DNA of 64,000 bases from UBA7672 sp044224605 (GCA_044224605.1 JBGAKC010000003.1:62001-126000); one strand, 5' to 3'. Shown: positions 37,797-47,636, counted from the first letter of the stretch. A program made the numbers and translations. The notes: generated by a model not told the origin, from the letters alone.

Positions 37797-39152
37797 ATGA
37801 GCCTTCGCTTCAACCGCCGGTCCGTAATGCGCGGCCTCCTCGGCGGAACAGCCGTATGCGTCGGCATCCCGACGCTCGACCAGTTCCTCAATGGCAACGG
37901 CACGGCATACGCCCAGGGCGCCAAGCTACCCGTGCGTTTCGGCACCTACTTCTGGGGCCTCGGCCTGACGGACACGCCGACCGGCGGCACGCGCTGGGTG
38001 CCGAAGACGATCGGCGGAGGTTACGAGATCACGCCGGAACTGGAATCGCTTTCGAAAGTGAAGAACAAGGTCTCGGTCTTCTCCGGCTTCCGCGCCATCG
38101 GCGACGGGCGCGCCAATCTCGTCCACTGGAGCGGCCACGCCTCCATCCTGTCGGGTGTGGCGCCCGCCATGTCGACGCGCTTCGACGGGCCGACCTTCGA
38201 CACCAAGATCGCCGACGCCATCGGCACGGGAACCCGCTTCAAGGTGCTTGACGTTGACGCCTCGATGTCGCGCAAGGGCGTGAGCTATTCGACACGCACC
38301 GGCACCGGCTTCGCCACGCCGGAAACCACGCCGCTGGCGCTCTACGAGCGCATCTTCGGCGAAGGCTTCCAGGATCCCAACAGCGACAACTGGAAGCCAG
38401 ATCCCAACATCATGCTGAAGCAGAGCGTTCTGTCCGCGATCACGGAACAGCGCCAGTCGCTGATGGCCAATGTTGGCAAGGCCGACCAGGTGAAACTCGA
38501 CCAGTATTTCACCTCGCTTCGCGACATGGAGAACCAACTCGCCGTCCAGCTGCAGAGGCCGGAGAAGTGCGAAGCCTGCGTGATCCCGGCGCCGCCCAAG
38601 GAAGGCAAGCGCGGGGCCTCAATCGACATCGTCAACAACAACACGAAACAGATGGCGCGCCTGCTCGCCATGGCGATGGCATGCAACCAGACGCGCGTGT
38701 TCAATTTCGTCCACACACAGGGCGCCTCGGAGACCTACCTGCCCGGTGACAGCAAGATCTATCACCAGATCACGCACGACGAGCCGACGGATGCCGGCCT
38801 CGGCTACCAGCCTGTCACCAGCAAGATCGCAGGCGTGGTGATGCAGGGCCTCGGCGACTTCCTCAACGAGCTGGATGCGATCAAGGAAGGCAATGGCACG
38901 CTGCTCGACAACAGCCTCGTCATGGCGTTCAGCGACACGGGCTATGCCAAGATCCATTCGATCGAGAACATCCCCATGTTCCTCGCCGGCGGCGCCGGCG
39001 GCCGGCACAAGACGGGCCAGCACGTCGCTGCGAAGGGCGAGTCTGTCACGCGTGTGTCGCTGACGGCGATGCAGATCGCCGGCGCGCCGGTAGGCGAGTT
39101 CGGCTCGGGCACGATGAAGACGTCGCGACCGATCTCCGAAGTGATGACATAA
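37797..39152 (+). CDS. DUF1552 family protein, Tat-exported
   Basis: A 451-aa protein with a twin-arginine signal (NRRSVMRGLLGG) and a DUF1552 body: HWSGHASILSG, MAMACNQTRVF, YHQITHDEP and MAFSDTGYAKIHS. The family resembles the alkaline-phosphatase-like/DUF1501 group structurally, but no activity is established. It nearly always sits next to a DUF1592-type gene, as here. CAGGAG lies upstream of the ATG. Confidence 0.88.
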   Translation: MSLRFNRRSVMRGLLGGTAVCVGIPTLDQFLNGNGTAYAQGAKLPVRFGTYFWGLGLTDTPTGGTRWVPKTIGGGYEITPELESLSKVKNKVSVFSGFRAIGDGRANLVHWSGHASILSGVAPAMSTRFDGPTFDTKIADAIGTGTRFKVLDVDASMSRKGVSYSTRTGTGFATPETTPLALYERIFGEGFQDPNSDNWKPDPNIMLKQSVLSAITEQRQSLMANVGKADQVKLDQYFTSLRDMENQLAVQLQRPEKCEACVIPAPPKEGKRGASIDIVNNNTKQMARLLAMAMACNQTRVFNFVHTQGASETYLPGDSKIYHQITHDEPTDAGLGYQPVTSKIAGVVMQGLGDFLNELDAIKEGNGTLLDNSLVMAFSDTGYAKIHSIENIPMFLAGGAGGRHKTGQHVAAKGESVTRVSLTAMQIAGAPVGEFGSGTMKTSRPISEVMT

Positions 39153-39162
39153 GGGGACGGGC

Positions 39163-40428
39163 ATGAAGCGGTTCGCGATCGGCGGACTTGTTGCGGCGAC
39201 AGCGGCCCTCCCCGCGGCGGCATGGGCGGACTGGACCCGCACCTACGTCGTCGAGTGGAACGAGCCGGCGATGTATTACGGCGCCAAGTCGGGCGTCACT
39301 GAGCCCGGCACGGACTGTCCCAAAGGCACGAACCCCGAGATCAACTGGGTGGACGTGCTGGTTGCCGCCGGTTACACGCCGACCGAGGCGAAATGGCTCC
39401 GCGATCCCGCGAATCCGACGCGCAGCCCCGTGCACGGCCAGAACCAGATGGCCTTCCGCGGCAAGGACCGCGAGAACGTCTACATCCATCCCGAGTCCGT
39501 TGCAGATCCGGGCCTCGTTGGCGTCTCGGGCGCGATCGCCGAAGGCATCAATCTCGACGGCGACGACAAGACCGGCCTCACCAGCCCAACCGGCGAAAAA
39601 GGCATCGACAACACCTTCTACAAGACGCTCGGCTGCTGGAAGACCTATCGCGCCCCGCCCCGCCTCTCGAGCGGCGCGCTGCAGTTCAACGATGCGATGC
39701 GCAATGGCGGATGGACGACGCTGATCGTCGTCACCGGCAAGGGCGCCGACCCGATGAACGACAGCAACGTCAAGGTCGGCATCTACGCCAGCGCCGACAA
39801 GATGGTGAAGGACGGAAACGGCGAGATCGCCCACGACTACACCTTCCGCATCCTGCCGCATGCCAAGTACGAAGGCGTTTTCAGCGCGAAGACAAAGAAC
39901 GGCGTGATCATGTCGACCGCGCCGTCCGACATGATGATGCGCGACCCCGGCTACACGCAGGACCTCGAGCTTCTGCGGGCGCAGGTGAAGCTGACGATGC
40001 AGCCTGACGGATCGCTGAAAGGCTATGTCGGCGGCTATCGCCCGTGGGAGGCGATCTATCGCGGCTGGATCAATGCGCGTGGCCCTGTGATCGAATCGCT
40101 GACCTGGGTGCAATTGCCCGGCGTCTGGTACGCGCTGAAACGCACCGCCGACTTTAGCCCGTCGGGCCCGTCGGGCGAGAAGACACACATCTCCTACGCG
40201 CTACGGGTCGAGGCGATTCCCGCCTTCGTGATGACGCCGGACGCGGCGAAGGAAGTCACCGACGTCGTCTCCTACAAGGCGCAGGCCTCACCCTCGACCA
40301 ACCGCCAGCCGCCGATGACCGTGTGGAATGATGGCGGCGTCATACCCGACAAGTCCGCCAAGATCCAGGCCGGCCCAACAGCCCCGCTCAATGTTCCGCC
40401 CGGCTATGGCAGTGCCGGCGGCCAGTAA
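39163..40428 (+). CDS. Exported protein of unknown function, DUF1592/1552-linked
   Basis: A 421-aa protein with a Sec signal (cleaved after AAWA, residue 22). Mature region is rich in Trp/Tyr/Gly with recognisable stretches DWTRTYVVEWNEPAMYYG and GKGADPMNDSNV; two or three conserved-looking Cys (DCPKGTNP, LGCWKTY) may form a disulfide. I do not recognise an enzyme motif. It is ten bases after the DUF1552 stop, so it is the third gene of that unit and probably works with the two proteins before it in the periplasm. Confidence 0.75.
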   Translation: MKRFAIGGLVAATAALPAAAWADWTRTYVVEWNEPAMYYGAKSGVTEPGTDCPKGTNPEINWVDVLVAAGYTPTEAKWLRDPANPTRSPVHGQNQMAFRGKDRENVYIHPESVADPGLVGVSGAIAEGINLDGDDKTGLTSPTGEKGIDNTFYKTLGCWKTYRAPPRLSSGALQFNDAMRNGGWTTLIVVTGKGADPMNDSNVKVGIYASADKMVKDGNGEIAHDYTFRILPHAKYEGVFSAKTKNGVIMSTAPSDMMMRDPGYTQDLELLRAQVKLTMQPDGSLKGYVGGYRPWEAIYRGWINARGPVIESLTWVQLPGVWYALKRTADFSPSGPSGEKTHISYALRVEAIPAFVMTPDAAKEVTDVVSYKAQASPSTNRQPPMTVWNDGGVIPDKSAKIQAGPTAPLNVPPGYGSAGGQ

Positions 40429-40453
40429 GGGCCAGCAAGAGAAAGACCACGCC

Positions 40454-40933
40454 ATGCTCCGTCCCCTGCTTGCCGCTGCGGCTCTCGCGAGCCTGGCTCT
40501 CGCGCCCTTCGCTCTTGGCCAGACGACCGCTGTACCGCCGCTTGAGGAGGCGGTGAAACCCATCCGCATCTCCGGCCTCGGCATCCGTGTGAGCGATCTC
40601 GAACGCTCGAAGAAATTCTACACCGAGGTGCTTGGCCTCAAGGTCGGGGCCCGCGTGCCGGCGCAGGGCGAGGCGGCGGAATATCTGCTCGGCATGACCG
40701 GCGATATCCGCGCCGACAACCTGATCGTCATCCGCAAGGGCGAGGTGAAGCCCGGCGCGACCGAATTCGGCAGCATCAGCATCGTCGTCCCGAACGGCCG
40801 CGCGATGGCCGAACGCGCCGTCGCCGCCGGCTATCAGACCGCACGGCCGATCGTCGACGGCACGAACTTCATCAAGGACCCGGACGGCTACACGATCGAG
40901 CTCTACCAGCGCCCGGCGCCCAGGCCCCAATAA
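40454..40933 (+). CDS. Exported VOC (glyoxalase-like) protein
   Basis: A 159-aa vicinal-oxygen-chelate-fold protein with a signal peptide (LLAAAALASLALAPFALG), unusual for this mostly cytosolic family. The VOC pattern is clear: GLGIRVSDLERSKKFYTEVL at the start and KDPDGYTIELYQ at the end. Only one betaalphabetabetabeta pair is visible, so it likely dimerises. Start 40454, 26 bp after the preceding gene; it closes the DUF1592 operon. Confidence 0.87.
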   Translation: MLRPLLAAAALASLALAPFALGQTTAVPPLEEAVKPIRISGLGIRVSDLERSKKFYTEVLGLKVGARVPAQGEAAEYLLGMTGDIRADNLIVIRKGEVKPGATEFGSISIVVPNGRAMAERAVAAGYQTARPIVDGTNFIKDPDGYTIELYQRPAPRPQ

Positions 40934-40937
40934 GATC

Positions 40938-43900
40938 CTAGCTCACCGCGCGGATGATGGCTTCCTGCTGTTCGGCGGTCATGCCCGCGATCTGCGTGGT
41001 CGTGAAACCGGCGATCTGTGTCGGCGCCAGCGCGTCGATCTGATCAACCGTCAGAGGCGCAATGGTCGTCGCCGTGAAGCCGCTGATCTGCGTCGATGTG
41101 AGGCCGCTCAGTTGCGACGGCGTCAGCGCCGCGATCCGGGTTTGGGTGAAGTTGTTGATCTGAGATGCGGTAAGCGCGCCGAACTGCGATCCCGATATGG
41201 CGCCGAACTGGGTGGCGTCGAGCGCATTCAGCTCCGTCGACGTGAAGTTCGCAACCTGTTCCGCGCTCAGCGCGTCGATCTGCGTGGATGTCAGCGCCGC
41301 GACCTGCGCAAGGCTCAGCGCGCGCAGCTGCACGCGGACGAGACCAGCGAGCTGGGTCGACGTCATCGACGCGATCTCGGTGGCCGAGAAATAGCCGATA
41401 CCTGTCGCGCTGATCGCGCTGATCTGGCTGGCTTTCAGTCCTGCCATCTGCGTGACGGTGAGCTGCTCGATTACGGTCGTGCTCATCCCAGCGATGGCGG
41501 TCGAGATCAGCGCGCCCATCTGCGTGGAGGAAAGGACCGCGAACTGCGACGGGGCCAGCGCGCTCGCCTGTTGCGCCGTCAGACCGCTGACCAGCGTCGA
41601 GGACAGTGCCGCGATCTGCGTCGTGGTGAAGCCAGCGACCTGATCGGCGGTCAACGCCGACAGCCAGGTCGATCCGAACGCAGCGCTGCCGAGCTGGTCG
41701 GTCGTCAGCAGGGCAAGGTCCGCGGCCGTCAGCGCGCCGATCGCCGTCGATGACAACGCCGCGATCTTAGTCGCACCTAGCGCCGTGAATTGCGTCGTCG
41801 ACAGCGCGCCGGCCTGGTCGGCCGTGAGCGCGCCTACGGCGGTTTCCGACAGCGAAGAAACCTGCGTCGATGTGAGAGCCGCAACAGTCGTTGTCGTCAG
41901 GCTTTCCACCTGTGTCGAGGAGAGGCCGGACATTTGTGTCGTGGAGAAATCGTTCAGCTGCGTCGCCGAGAATGCACCCATCTGCGTCGTGCTCAACGCG
42001 CCGATCTGCGTCGCCGACAGGTTGTTGAATTGCGTCGCGGTCAGCGCGCCGACCTCGGCGGAGGTGAGCCCGCTCACCGTCGTCGTCGAGAGACCCGCGA
42101 TCTGCGCATTCGTCAGCGACTGAAGCTGCGTGGTGGACAGCGCCATGATGTCCGCCGCTTCCAGCCCGCCGGCGGCCGTCGATGTCAGGCTGCGCAGCTG
42201 TGCGATGCTGAGGCCAGCAATATCCGTGGCCGCGAGCGCGCCGACCTGCGTGGCCGTGAACGCGGCCATCTGCGTGGTCGAGAATGCGGTGAGCCGTGCG
42301 CCCGAGAGAGCACTGACGCCTGTCGCGGAGATGGCTGCGATCTGAGTCGCGGTGAAGGCCGCAAGCTGTGTAGTCTCGAGACCACCGATCTGGTCATAAG
42401 TCAGGCCTGAAATGGCGGTCGGCGACAGGGAGGCGAGCCCGGTCGTGGACAGAACCGCCACCTGCCCGACGCTCAGCGACCCGATCTGTGTCGATGTCAG
42501 GCCGCTGAGCGACCCGCTTGTCAGCGCCGCGATCTGGGTTGTGGACAGAGCCTGCACTTCACCGACGCTCATGCCGCCGATCTGCGCCGAGGTCAGACCC
42601 TTCAGCTGGGTCGTTGTCAGGCTACTGATCGCCGTCGGGCCCAGCGCCGCGATAGCCGTGGGGCTGAGGCGCGACAGCTGCGTCGAGCTGAGGCCAGGCG
42701 CCTGCGTCGCCGTGAACGCGCTCGTCTGCGTCGCCGTGAAGGCGGAGAACTGCGTTGCAGTCAGCGCCGCGATCTGGGTCGTGGCCAGAAGGCTTATCTG
42801 TGTCGTGGTCAGCCCGCCGATCGCGGCCGTGTCGAGAGCCGCCATCTGCGAGGCCTGCAGCGCGGCAACCTGCTCGATCGATAGCGTCGCGACCTGCGTC
42901 GCATTGAGGCCCTGCGCCTGCGTTGTCGAGAGTCCAGCCAACTGCGTCGTGCTGAAGGACGGAATCTGCGTCGCCGCGAACCCGCCGATCTGGCTCGACG
43001 TCAGGCCAGCTATCTGCGTCGTCGTGAGATTGACGATGTCTTCCAGCTCAAGACCGGCGATGGCGGCCGGCGTGACGCCGGCGATCTGCGTCGCCGACAG
43101 CGCGCCAAGTTGTTCCGGCGACAGGAGCCCGGCCTGCGTCGCCGACAGCCCGGCCAGCTGCGTGGTGGACAGCGCGCCCATCTGAAGCACCGAGAGCACG
43201 CCGATCTGCTCGGCCGACAGCGCGCCGATCGCCGTTGTTCCGAAACCCTTGACCTGTGTCGCGGTCAGGTCGGCGACCTGGAAGATAGTGAGGCCGCCGA
43301 TCTGAGTCGTCGTGAGACCGCCGATCGCGGTCGAGCTCAGCGCCTCGAACTGCTCGAGGCTCAGTGCTGAAATCTGTGTCGCGGTCAGGCCGGCGGCCTG
43401 CGTCGCCAGGAGGCCGCTCACCTGGGTCGCGGACAGCGCCGCCATCTGGTCGAGGCTGAGCAGGCCGATGCCGGTCGCGCTGAGGCCGCGCAGTTGCGTC
43501 ACGCCGAGCGCTGCGATCTGTGCCGTGGAAACGGCGCCAAGCTGCGTCTCGCTGAACGCGCGCAGCTGCGTCGCGGTCAGGCCGGCAAGCTGGGTGTCCG
43601 ACAGCGCGCCGATGTCCACCGGATCGAATGCGCCGATCGCGGTAAGGTTCAGTGAGCCAACCTGCGTCGATGAGAGAGCGCCCAGCTGTTCAGCCGACAG
43701 CGCGTTGATGGCTTCCGAGCCGAAGCCTTTCAGCTGCACAGCCGACAGGGCGCCGATCTGCGTCAGGGCGAGCGCGCCAAGCTGGTCAATCGTGAGAGCC
43801 GCGATGCCCGACGCGTTGATCCCCTTGATCTGCGTCGTCGACAGGACGGGAATCTGGTCGCTCGTCAGGGCGCCAACCTGCGTCGCGGTCAGCGCGCCGA

Positions 43901-46307
43901 TCTCCGTAGCCGTGAGCCCCGCAAGCTGCGTGGCGCTGAGGCCGCTCACCTGCGCCGTGGTGAGGCCTGTCACCTGCGTCGTGGTGAGCGCTGCGACCTG
44001 CGAAGCAGTGAGACCGGCCATCTGGTCGGCCGAAAGCTGGCTGATGTCGGTCGCAGAGAAGCCCTGCATCTGCGTCGTTGAAAGGCCCGCGAGCTGCGCG
44101 CTCGTCAGCGCCGCCAGCTGCGTCTGCGTCAGGGCGTCGAGTTGCAAGCCGCTGAACCCGCCCAGCTGCGATGCGCTGAAGCCGGCGATGTCATGCTCTT
44201 CAAAGCCCGTGACGGCGCCGACCGACAGCCTCGCTATCTGCGTAGCCGAGAGAGCGGCTACCTGCGCGTCCGTCATCGCTGTGATTTGTGTCGCGGTGAG
44301 GCCGCGCACCTGCGTCGATGTCATCGCCGAGATCTGCGTTTCGGTGATGGCGCCCAGCTGATCCGTCGTCAGGCCGGACAGGCTGGCGAGCGAGAAGGCG
44401 CGGATCTGTGTCGTCGAGAGCGAGGCGAGCTGCTCGGACGTCAGGCCTGCGATCTGCGTCGATGTGAGCGCGCTGATCGCGGTAGCGGAAAGTACGGCCG
44501 CCTGCGTCGCCGCTAGTCCGCCGATCTGCGTGGCCGTCAATCCCTTGGCCTGCGCCGCGGTCATGGCGCCGACCTGCGTTATCGACAGCGCGGCCAGCTG
44601 CTCGGTCGACAGCGCCGCCACCGCGACGGCGGTGAGCCCGGCAATCTGCGTCAGCGCCAGGCTGGAAACCTGGCCGGTCGAGAGGCCGGCAATCTGCGTC
44701 AGGCTGAAGCCGGCTATGCCGGTCGATGTAAACGCCTGGAATTGCGTCGCCGACATCGCGCCCAGCTGGTCAGCCGTCAGCGAGCCTGTCTGCGCTGCGC
44801 TCAGCGCAGCCACCTGAGCCGCCGAGAACAGTGCAACCTGCGCCGCCGCAAGCCCGCCGATCTGGCTCTTCGACAGGCCTTTGACCTGCGCTGCGCTCAG
44901 CGCCTCGATCTGGCTCTGCGACAGCGCGTTGATCTGGTCGTATGTCAGCGCGCCAACGACCGCCGTGGCGATGCTGGATACCTGCCCGGGAGCAAGGCTC
45001 CCGATCTGCGTGGCCGACATTCCCGCGACCTGCTTGGCCGACAGTGAGGCGATCGCGTTGGCCGACAGTGCGCCGAGCTGCGTCGTGGTGAAGGCGGCGA
45101 CCTGCGTGGGCGTGAAGGCCCGGATCTGCGTGAGGGTCAGGCTGCCTGCCTGCCCCGTCGACAGCGCCGCGATTTGATCGGCCGACACAAGCCGGAATTG
45201 CGTGGCGTTGAGCGTGGCGATCTGCGCCGGCGACAGTGCGCCGAGTTGATCGCCGCTGAACGCCGCCAGCTGCGCCGGCGTGATGGCAAGCAGCTGGGCG
45301 TTGGAGAACGTCTTCACCTGCGTCGTAGTCAGGGCGGCGGCCTGCGTTGTCGAGAACGCAGCGATCTGCGCTGACGTAAGGCCCTTGATCTGCGTGACCG
45401 TCAGGCCGGAGAGCTGGCCCCCACTCAGCGCCGCAATCTGTGTCGCCGCGAGCGCGCCGATCTGCGTTGCAGCCAGCGCAGCAAACTCCGTGGCGTTGAG
45501 CGAAGCGACCTGCGTGGCCGTCAGGCCGCGGATCTGCGTCGCCTGCAGGCTGGCGATCTTCTGCACCGACAGCGCTTCCCACTGCGTCGCGCTGAGCGCG
45601 CCGATCGAGGTTCCGGCGAACCCGCGCATCTGCGCCACGCTGAGCGCGCCGATCTGCGTCTCCGTCAGCGCGCGCACCTGTGTCACGGTCAGCGACCCAA
45701 GCTGCAACGGCGTGAATCCGCCGAGCTGCGAAGGTGTCAGCGCCGCGACCTGCGTGGACGCCAGCCCGCGGACCTGCGCCGGCAACAGCCCGGCAATCTG
45801 TGTGGCCGACAGCGCGCCGAGCTGTGTCGATGACAACGCCCCGATGTCGGATGCAGTGAGCCCACGCAGCTGCGTGACGTTGAGCGCCGCCATCTGCGTT
45901 GCGGTGAGAACAGCCAGCTGGTCCTGTGACAGCGCCGTCAGGTCGGCCGCCGTCACGCCGCGCAGCTGGCCCGCCGTCATCGCCGCGATGTCTTCCGGGT
46001 CGAACGCCGAGAACTGCGCCGCGCTAAGAGCAAGCAGCTGGGCCGAGTTGAACACCATCTGCGCCGGCGACAGGGCTGCGAGCTGGACGCGGTTCAGCGC
46101 CGACACCTGCTTGGTCGAAAGCTGGGCCAGCTGCGTCGAACTGAAATCCGAAATGCCGGTCGTCGTGAACGCGCCCATCTGGGCGGACGACAGCGACGCC
46201 AGGTCCGTCCGGGTGAGAGCCTGGATCGCCTCCCGCGACATGGCTGCGATCTGCGCAGCGCTATAAGAGGCGATAATCGAGACCATCTCGGCCTGTCTGC
46301 CCTTCAT
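40938..46307 (-). CDS. Giant octapeptide-repeat protein, unknown function
   Basis: A 1789-aa protein, almost entirely a tandem 8-residue repeat of consensus L-[ST]-x-[TA]-Q-[IVLM]-x-[AGS], for example LSATQIAA and LTTTQVTG. Residues 15-1783 account for 221 units if one 7-residue and one 10-residue unit are allowed (219x8+7+10). No signal peptide, membrane segment, RTX or other domain, very few charged residues, and no cysteine seen. A start at Met8 (46286) is equally possible. Hydrophobic residues recur at positions 1 and 6, which suits a solenoid. It converges on the VOC gene with only four bases between. Function not recognised. Confidence 0.82.
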   Translation of the reverse strand: MKGRQAEMVSIIASYSAAQIAAMSREAIQALTRTDLASLSSAQMGAFTTTGISDFSSTQLAQLSTKQVSALNRVQLAALSPAQMVFNSAQLLALSAAQFSAFDPEDIAAMTAGQLRGVTAADLTALSQDQLAVLTATQMAALNVTQLRGLTASDIGALSSTQLGALSATQIAGLLPAQVRGLASTQVAALTPSQLGGFTPLQLGSLTVTQVRALTETQIGALSVAQMRGFAGTSIGALSATQWEALSVQKIASLQATQIRGLTATQVASLNATEFAALAATQIGALAATQIAALSGGQLSGLTVTQIKGLTSAQIAAFSTTQAAALTTTQVKTFSNAQLLAITPAQLAAFSGDQLGALSPAQIATLNATQFRLVSADQIAALSTGQAGSLTLTQIRAFTPTQVAAFTTTQLGALSANAIASLSAKQVAGMSATQIGSLAPGQVSSIATAVVGALTYDQINALSQSQIEALSAAQVKGLSKSQIGGLAAAQVALFSAAQVAALSAAQTGSLTADQLGAMSATQFQAFTSTGIAGFSLTQIAGLSTGQVSSLALTQIAGLTAVAVAALSTEQLAALSITQVGAMTAAQAKGLTATQIGGLAATQAAVLSATAISALTSTQIAGLTSEQLASLSTTQIRAFSLASLSGLTTDQLGAITETQISAMTSTQVRGLTATQITAMTDAQVAALSATQIARLSVGAVTGFEEHDIAGFSASQLGGFSGLQLDALTQTQLAALTSAQLAGLSTTQMQGFSATDISQLSADQMAGLTASQVAALTTTQVTGLTTAQVSGLSATQLAGLTATEIGALTATQVGALTSDQIPVLSTTQIKGINASGIAALTIDQLGALALTQIGALSAVQLKGFGSEAINALSAEQLGALSSTQVGSLNLTAIGAFDPVDIGALSDTQLAGLTATQLRAFSETQLGAVSTAQIAALGVTQLRGLSATGIGLLSLDQMAALSATQVSGLLATQAAGLTATQISALSLEQFEALSSTAIGGLTTTQIGGLTIFQVADLTATQVKGFGTTAIGALSAEQIGVLSVLQMGALSTTQLAGLSATQAGLLSPEQLGALSATQIAGVTPAAIAGLELEDIVNLTTTQIAGLTSSQIGGFAATQIPSFSTTQLAGLSTTQAQGLNATQVATLSIEQVAALQASQMAALDTAAIGGLTTTQISLLATTQIAALTATQFSAFTATQTSAFTATQAPGLSSTQLSRLSPTAIAALGPTAISSLTTTQLKGLTSAQIGGMSVGEVQALSTTQIAALTSGSLSGLTSTQIGSLSVGQVAVLSTTGLASLSPTAISGLTYDQIGGLETTQLAAFTATQIAAISATGVSALSGARLTAFSTTQMAAFTATQVGALAATDIAGLSIAQLRSLTSTAAGGLEAADIMALSTTQLQSLTNAQIAGLSTTTVSGLTSAEVGALTATQFNNLSATQIGALSTTQMGAFSATQLNDFSTTQMSGLSSTQVESLTTTTVAALTSTQVSSLSETAVGALTADQAGALSTTQFTALGATKIAALSSTAIGALTAADLALLTTDQLGSAAFGSTWLSALTADQVAGFTTTQIAALSSTLVSGLTAQQASALAPSQFAVLSSTQMGALISTAIAGMSTTVIEQLTVTQMAGLKASQISAISATGIGYFSATEIASMTSTQLAGLVRVQLRALSLAQVAALTSTQIDALSAEQVANFTSTELNALDATQFGAISGSQFGALTASQINNFTQTRIAALTPSQLSGLTSTQISGFTATTIAPLTVDQIDALAPTQIAGFTTTQIAGMTAEQQEAIIRAVS
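40959..46265 (-). repeat. 221-unit 24-bp coding repeat array
   Basis: The DNA is a diverged tandem array of 24-bp units encoding the octapeptides. Units share the codons for Leu-Ser/Thr and Gln-Ile/Val but vary widely elsewhere, so it is an old array, not a recent expansion. Register exceptions: a 21-bp unit at 46029-46049 and a 30-bp unit at 41655-41684. Because 24 is a multiple of three, the opposite strand also stays open over long stretches. Confidence 0.85.
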
Positions 46308-46825
46308 TATTGGCGGACTACCGTCACACCGTCCCTTCGCGCGCGTACGCGCTCACGTACGGGAGCAAGAAAGGGGCCAGCCGTTAACCGTGCTGTATCA
46401 AGCAAATTCAATGACTTGCTGAGGGTCGGTTCATCACCCGACCGGCAGATTCTTCCCGATCGGCAAGCGGCGCCTGACGAAACGACAACCAGCCTGACCC
46501 GTTCGGCCGTCGGAGGATGCAGTCGGGAGCGTGCGCATGCCTCGCGGCGATAAATTGAAACCTACGGACAAACAGAGGCGGTAGGCCCACAATATTGTCG
46601 AGGCCGCCGCCAAATCCCGATTGGCCAGGAAGGCGGCCACGACCGGCAAAAGCCACGGTCATTGAGCCCCTCCCGCCCCTCTGGCAGATTCCCTCCAGAT
46701 TCCCGTTCCGGGCGTTTGACAGGGGGGGCCGCTAACGTCTATATGCCCGCTCCCGCCCGCAGGGCCTCCCTGTGGGTGGACAGCTATTTGGTCGCAAGAC
46801 CCCCTGAAAACACAAGAGAATTCCG
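46308..46825. other. Gene-free stretch between repeat gene and rplU
   Basis: Divergent regulatory region. It contains the perfect 12-bp palindrome GCGCGTACGCGC (46341-46352) just upstream of the repeat gene, and the rplU promoter near 46716. No supportable open frame. Confidence 0.5.
46716..46745 (+). promoter_or_regulatory. Sigma-70-type promoter of rplU-rpmA
   Basis: TTGACA at 46716-46721, 17-base spacer, CTATAT at 46739-46744 (or 18 and TATATG). About 80 bases upstream of the rplU ATG. Confidence 0.55.
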
Positions 46826-47242
46826 ATGTTCGCGGTCATCAAGACGGGCGGAAAACAGTACCGGGTCGCAGGCGGCCAGGAAATCGTCATCGAGAAGCTC
46901 GAAGGCGAAGCCGGCGACACGCTGGTGTTCGGCGAGGTGCTGATGATCGGCGATGGCGACAAGGTTGATGTCGGCGCTCCGCTGATCAAGGGCGCGCAGG
47001 TTGTCGGCGAAGTGGTCGAGCAGACCCGCGGCGCGAAAGTCGTCGCCTTCAAGAAGAAGCCGCGCAACACCTATCGGCGCAAGCTCGGCCACCGTCAGAG
47101 CCTCACCGTGATCAAGATCACAGAGATCCTCGCCAAGGGCGGCGCCACCGAGAAGAAGACGGTGAAGGCCTCGGCCGAAGACAAGCCGGCGACGAAGCCC
47201 GCCGCGAAGAAAGCTCCGGCCAAGAAAGCCGCTGCGAAGTAA
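46826..47242 (+). CDS. rplU: 50S ribosomal protein L21
   Basis: Large-subunit protein L21, 138 aa. The core begins FAVIKTGGKQYRVAGGQE and ends with the typical HRQSLTVIKITEI. It has a C-terminal extension of about 35 residues rich in Lys, Ala and Pro (KPAAKKAPAKKAAAK), longer than in enterobacteria but common in alphaproteobacteria. Followed after 65 bp by rpmA, the universal partner. Confidence 0.97.
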   Translation: MFAVIKTGGKQYRVAGGQEIVIEKLEGEAGDTLVFGEVLMIGDGDKVDVGAPLIKGAQVVGEVVEQTRGAKVVAFKKKPRNTYRRKLGHRQSLTVIKITEILAKGGATEKKTVKASAEDKPATKPAAKKAPAKKAAAK

Positions 47243-47307
47243 GTTTCCGGCCGCAAGGCCAATTGAGTTGAACGCGCGGCCCCGGCCGCGGATCTAGGGA
47301 GGCCACC

Positions 47308-47571
47308 TTGGCCCACAAAAAAGCAGGCGGCTCTACCCGTAACGGTCGCGACTCGAACTCCAAGCGCCTCGGCGTGAAACGCTTCGGCGGCGAGGAAGTC
47401 CTTGCTGGCAACATCATCGTGCGCCAGCGCGGCACCCAGTACCACCCGGGCAAGAACGTCGGCATCGGCCGCGATCACACGCTCTTCGCCACCGAAACCG
47501 GCAAGGTCGAGTTCCGTGAAGCGCGCGGCAAGATGCTGGTGTCGATCCTCCCGTCGGCCAAGTCCGAGTAG
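47308..47571 (+). CDS. rpmA: 50S ribosomal protein L27
   Basis: L27, 87 aa, beginning MAHKKAGGSTRNGRDS and containing VRQRGTQYHPGKNVGIG. The start codon is TTG at 47308, preceded by AGGGAGG; the protein is conserved from this residue, so the rare start is firm. Its N-terminus reaches the peptidyl-transferase centre. Followed by a hairpin terminator. Confidence 0.97.
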   Translation: MAHKKAGGSTRNGRDSNSKRLGVKRFGGEEVLAGNIIVRQRGTQYHPGKNVGIGRDHTLFATETGKVEFREARGKMLVSILPSAKSE

Positions 47572-47636
47572 GCGGTCCAGGTGATCCCGGGCCGCCCCTC
47601 GACGAGGGCAGCGGTCCGAACCTGACAAAGAGATCA

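Noticed and set aside
41112..46266. Long plus-strand open frames opposite the octapeptide gene (for example 43312-44361 and 45280-46266).
   Set aside because: They follow from the 24-bp period, which keeps all frames free of stops when one is. They are rich in Arg/Ala/Val/Cys with no ribosome sites.
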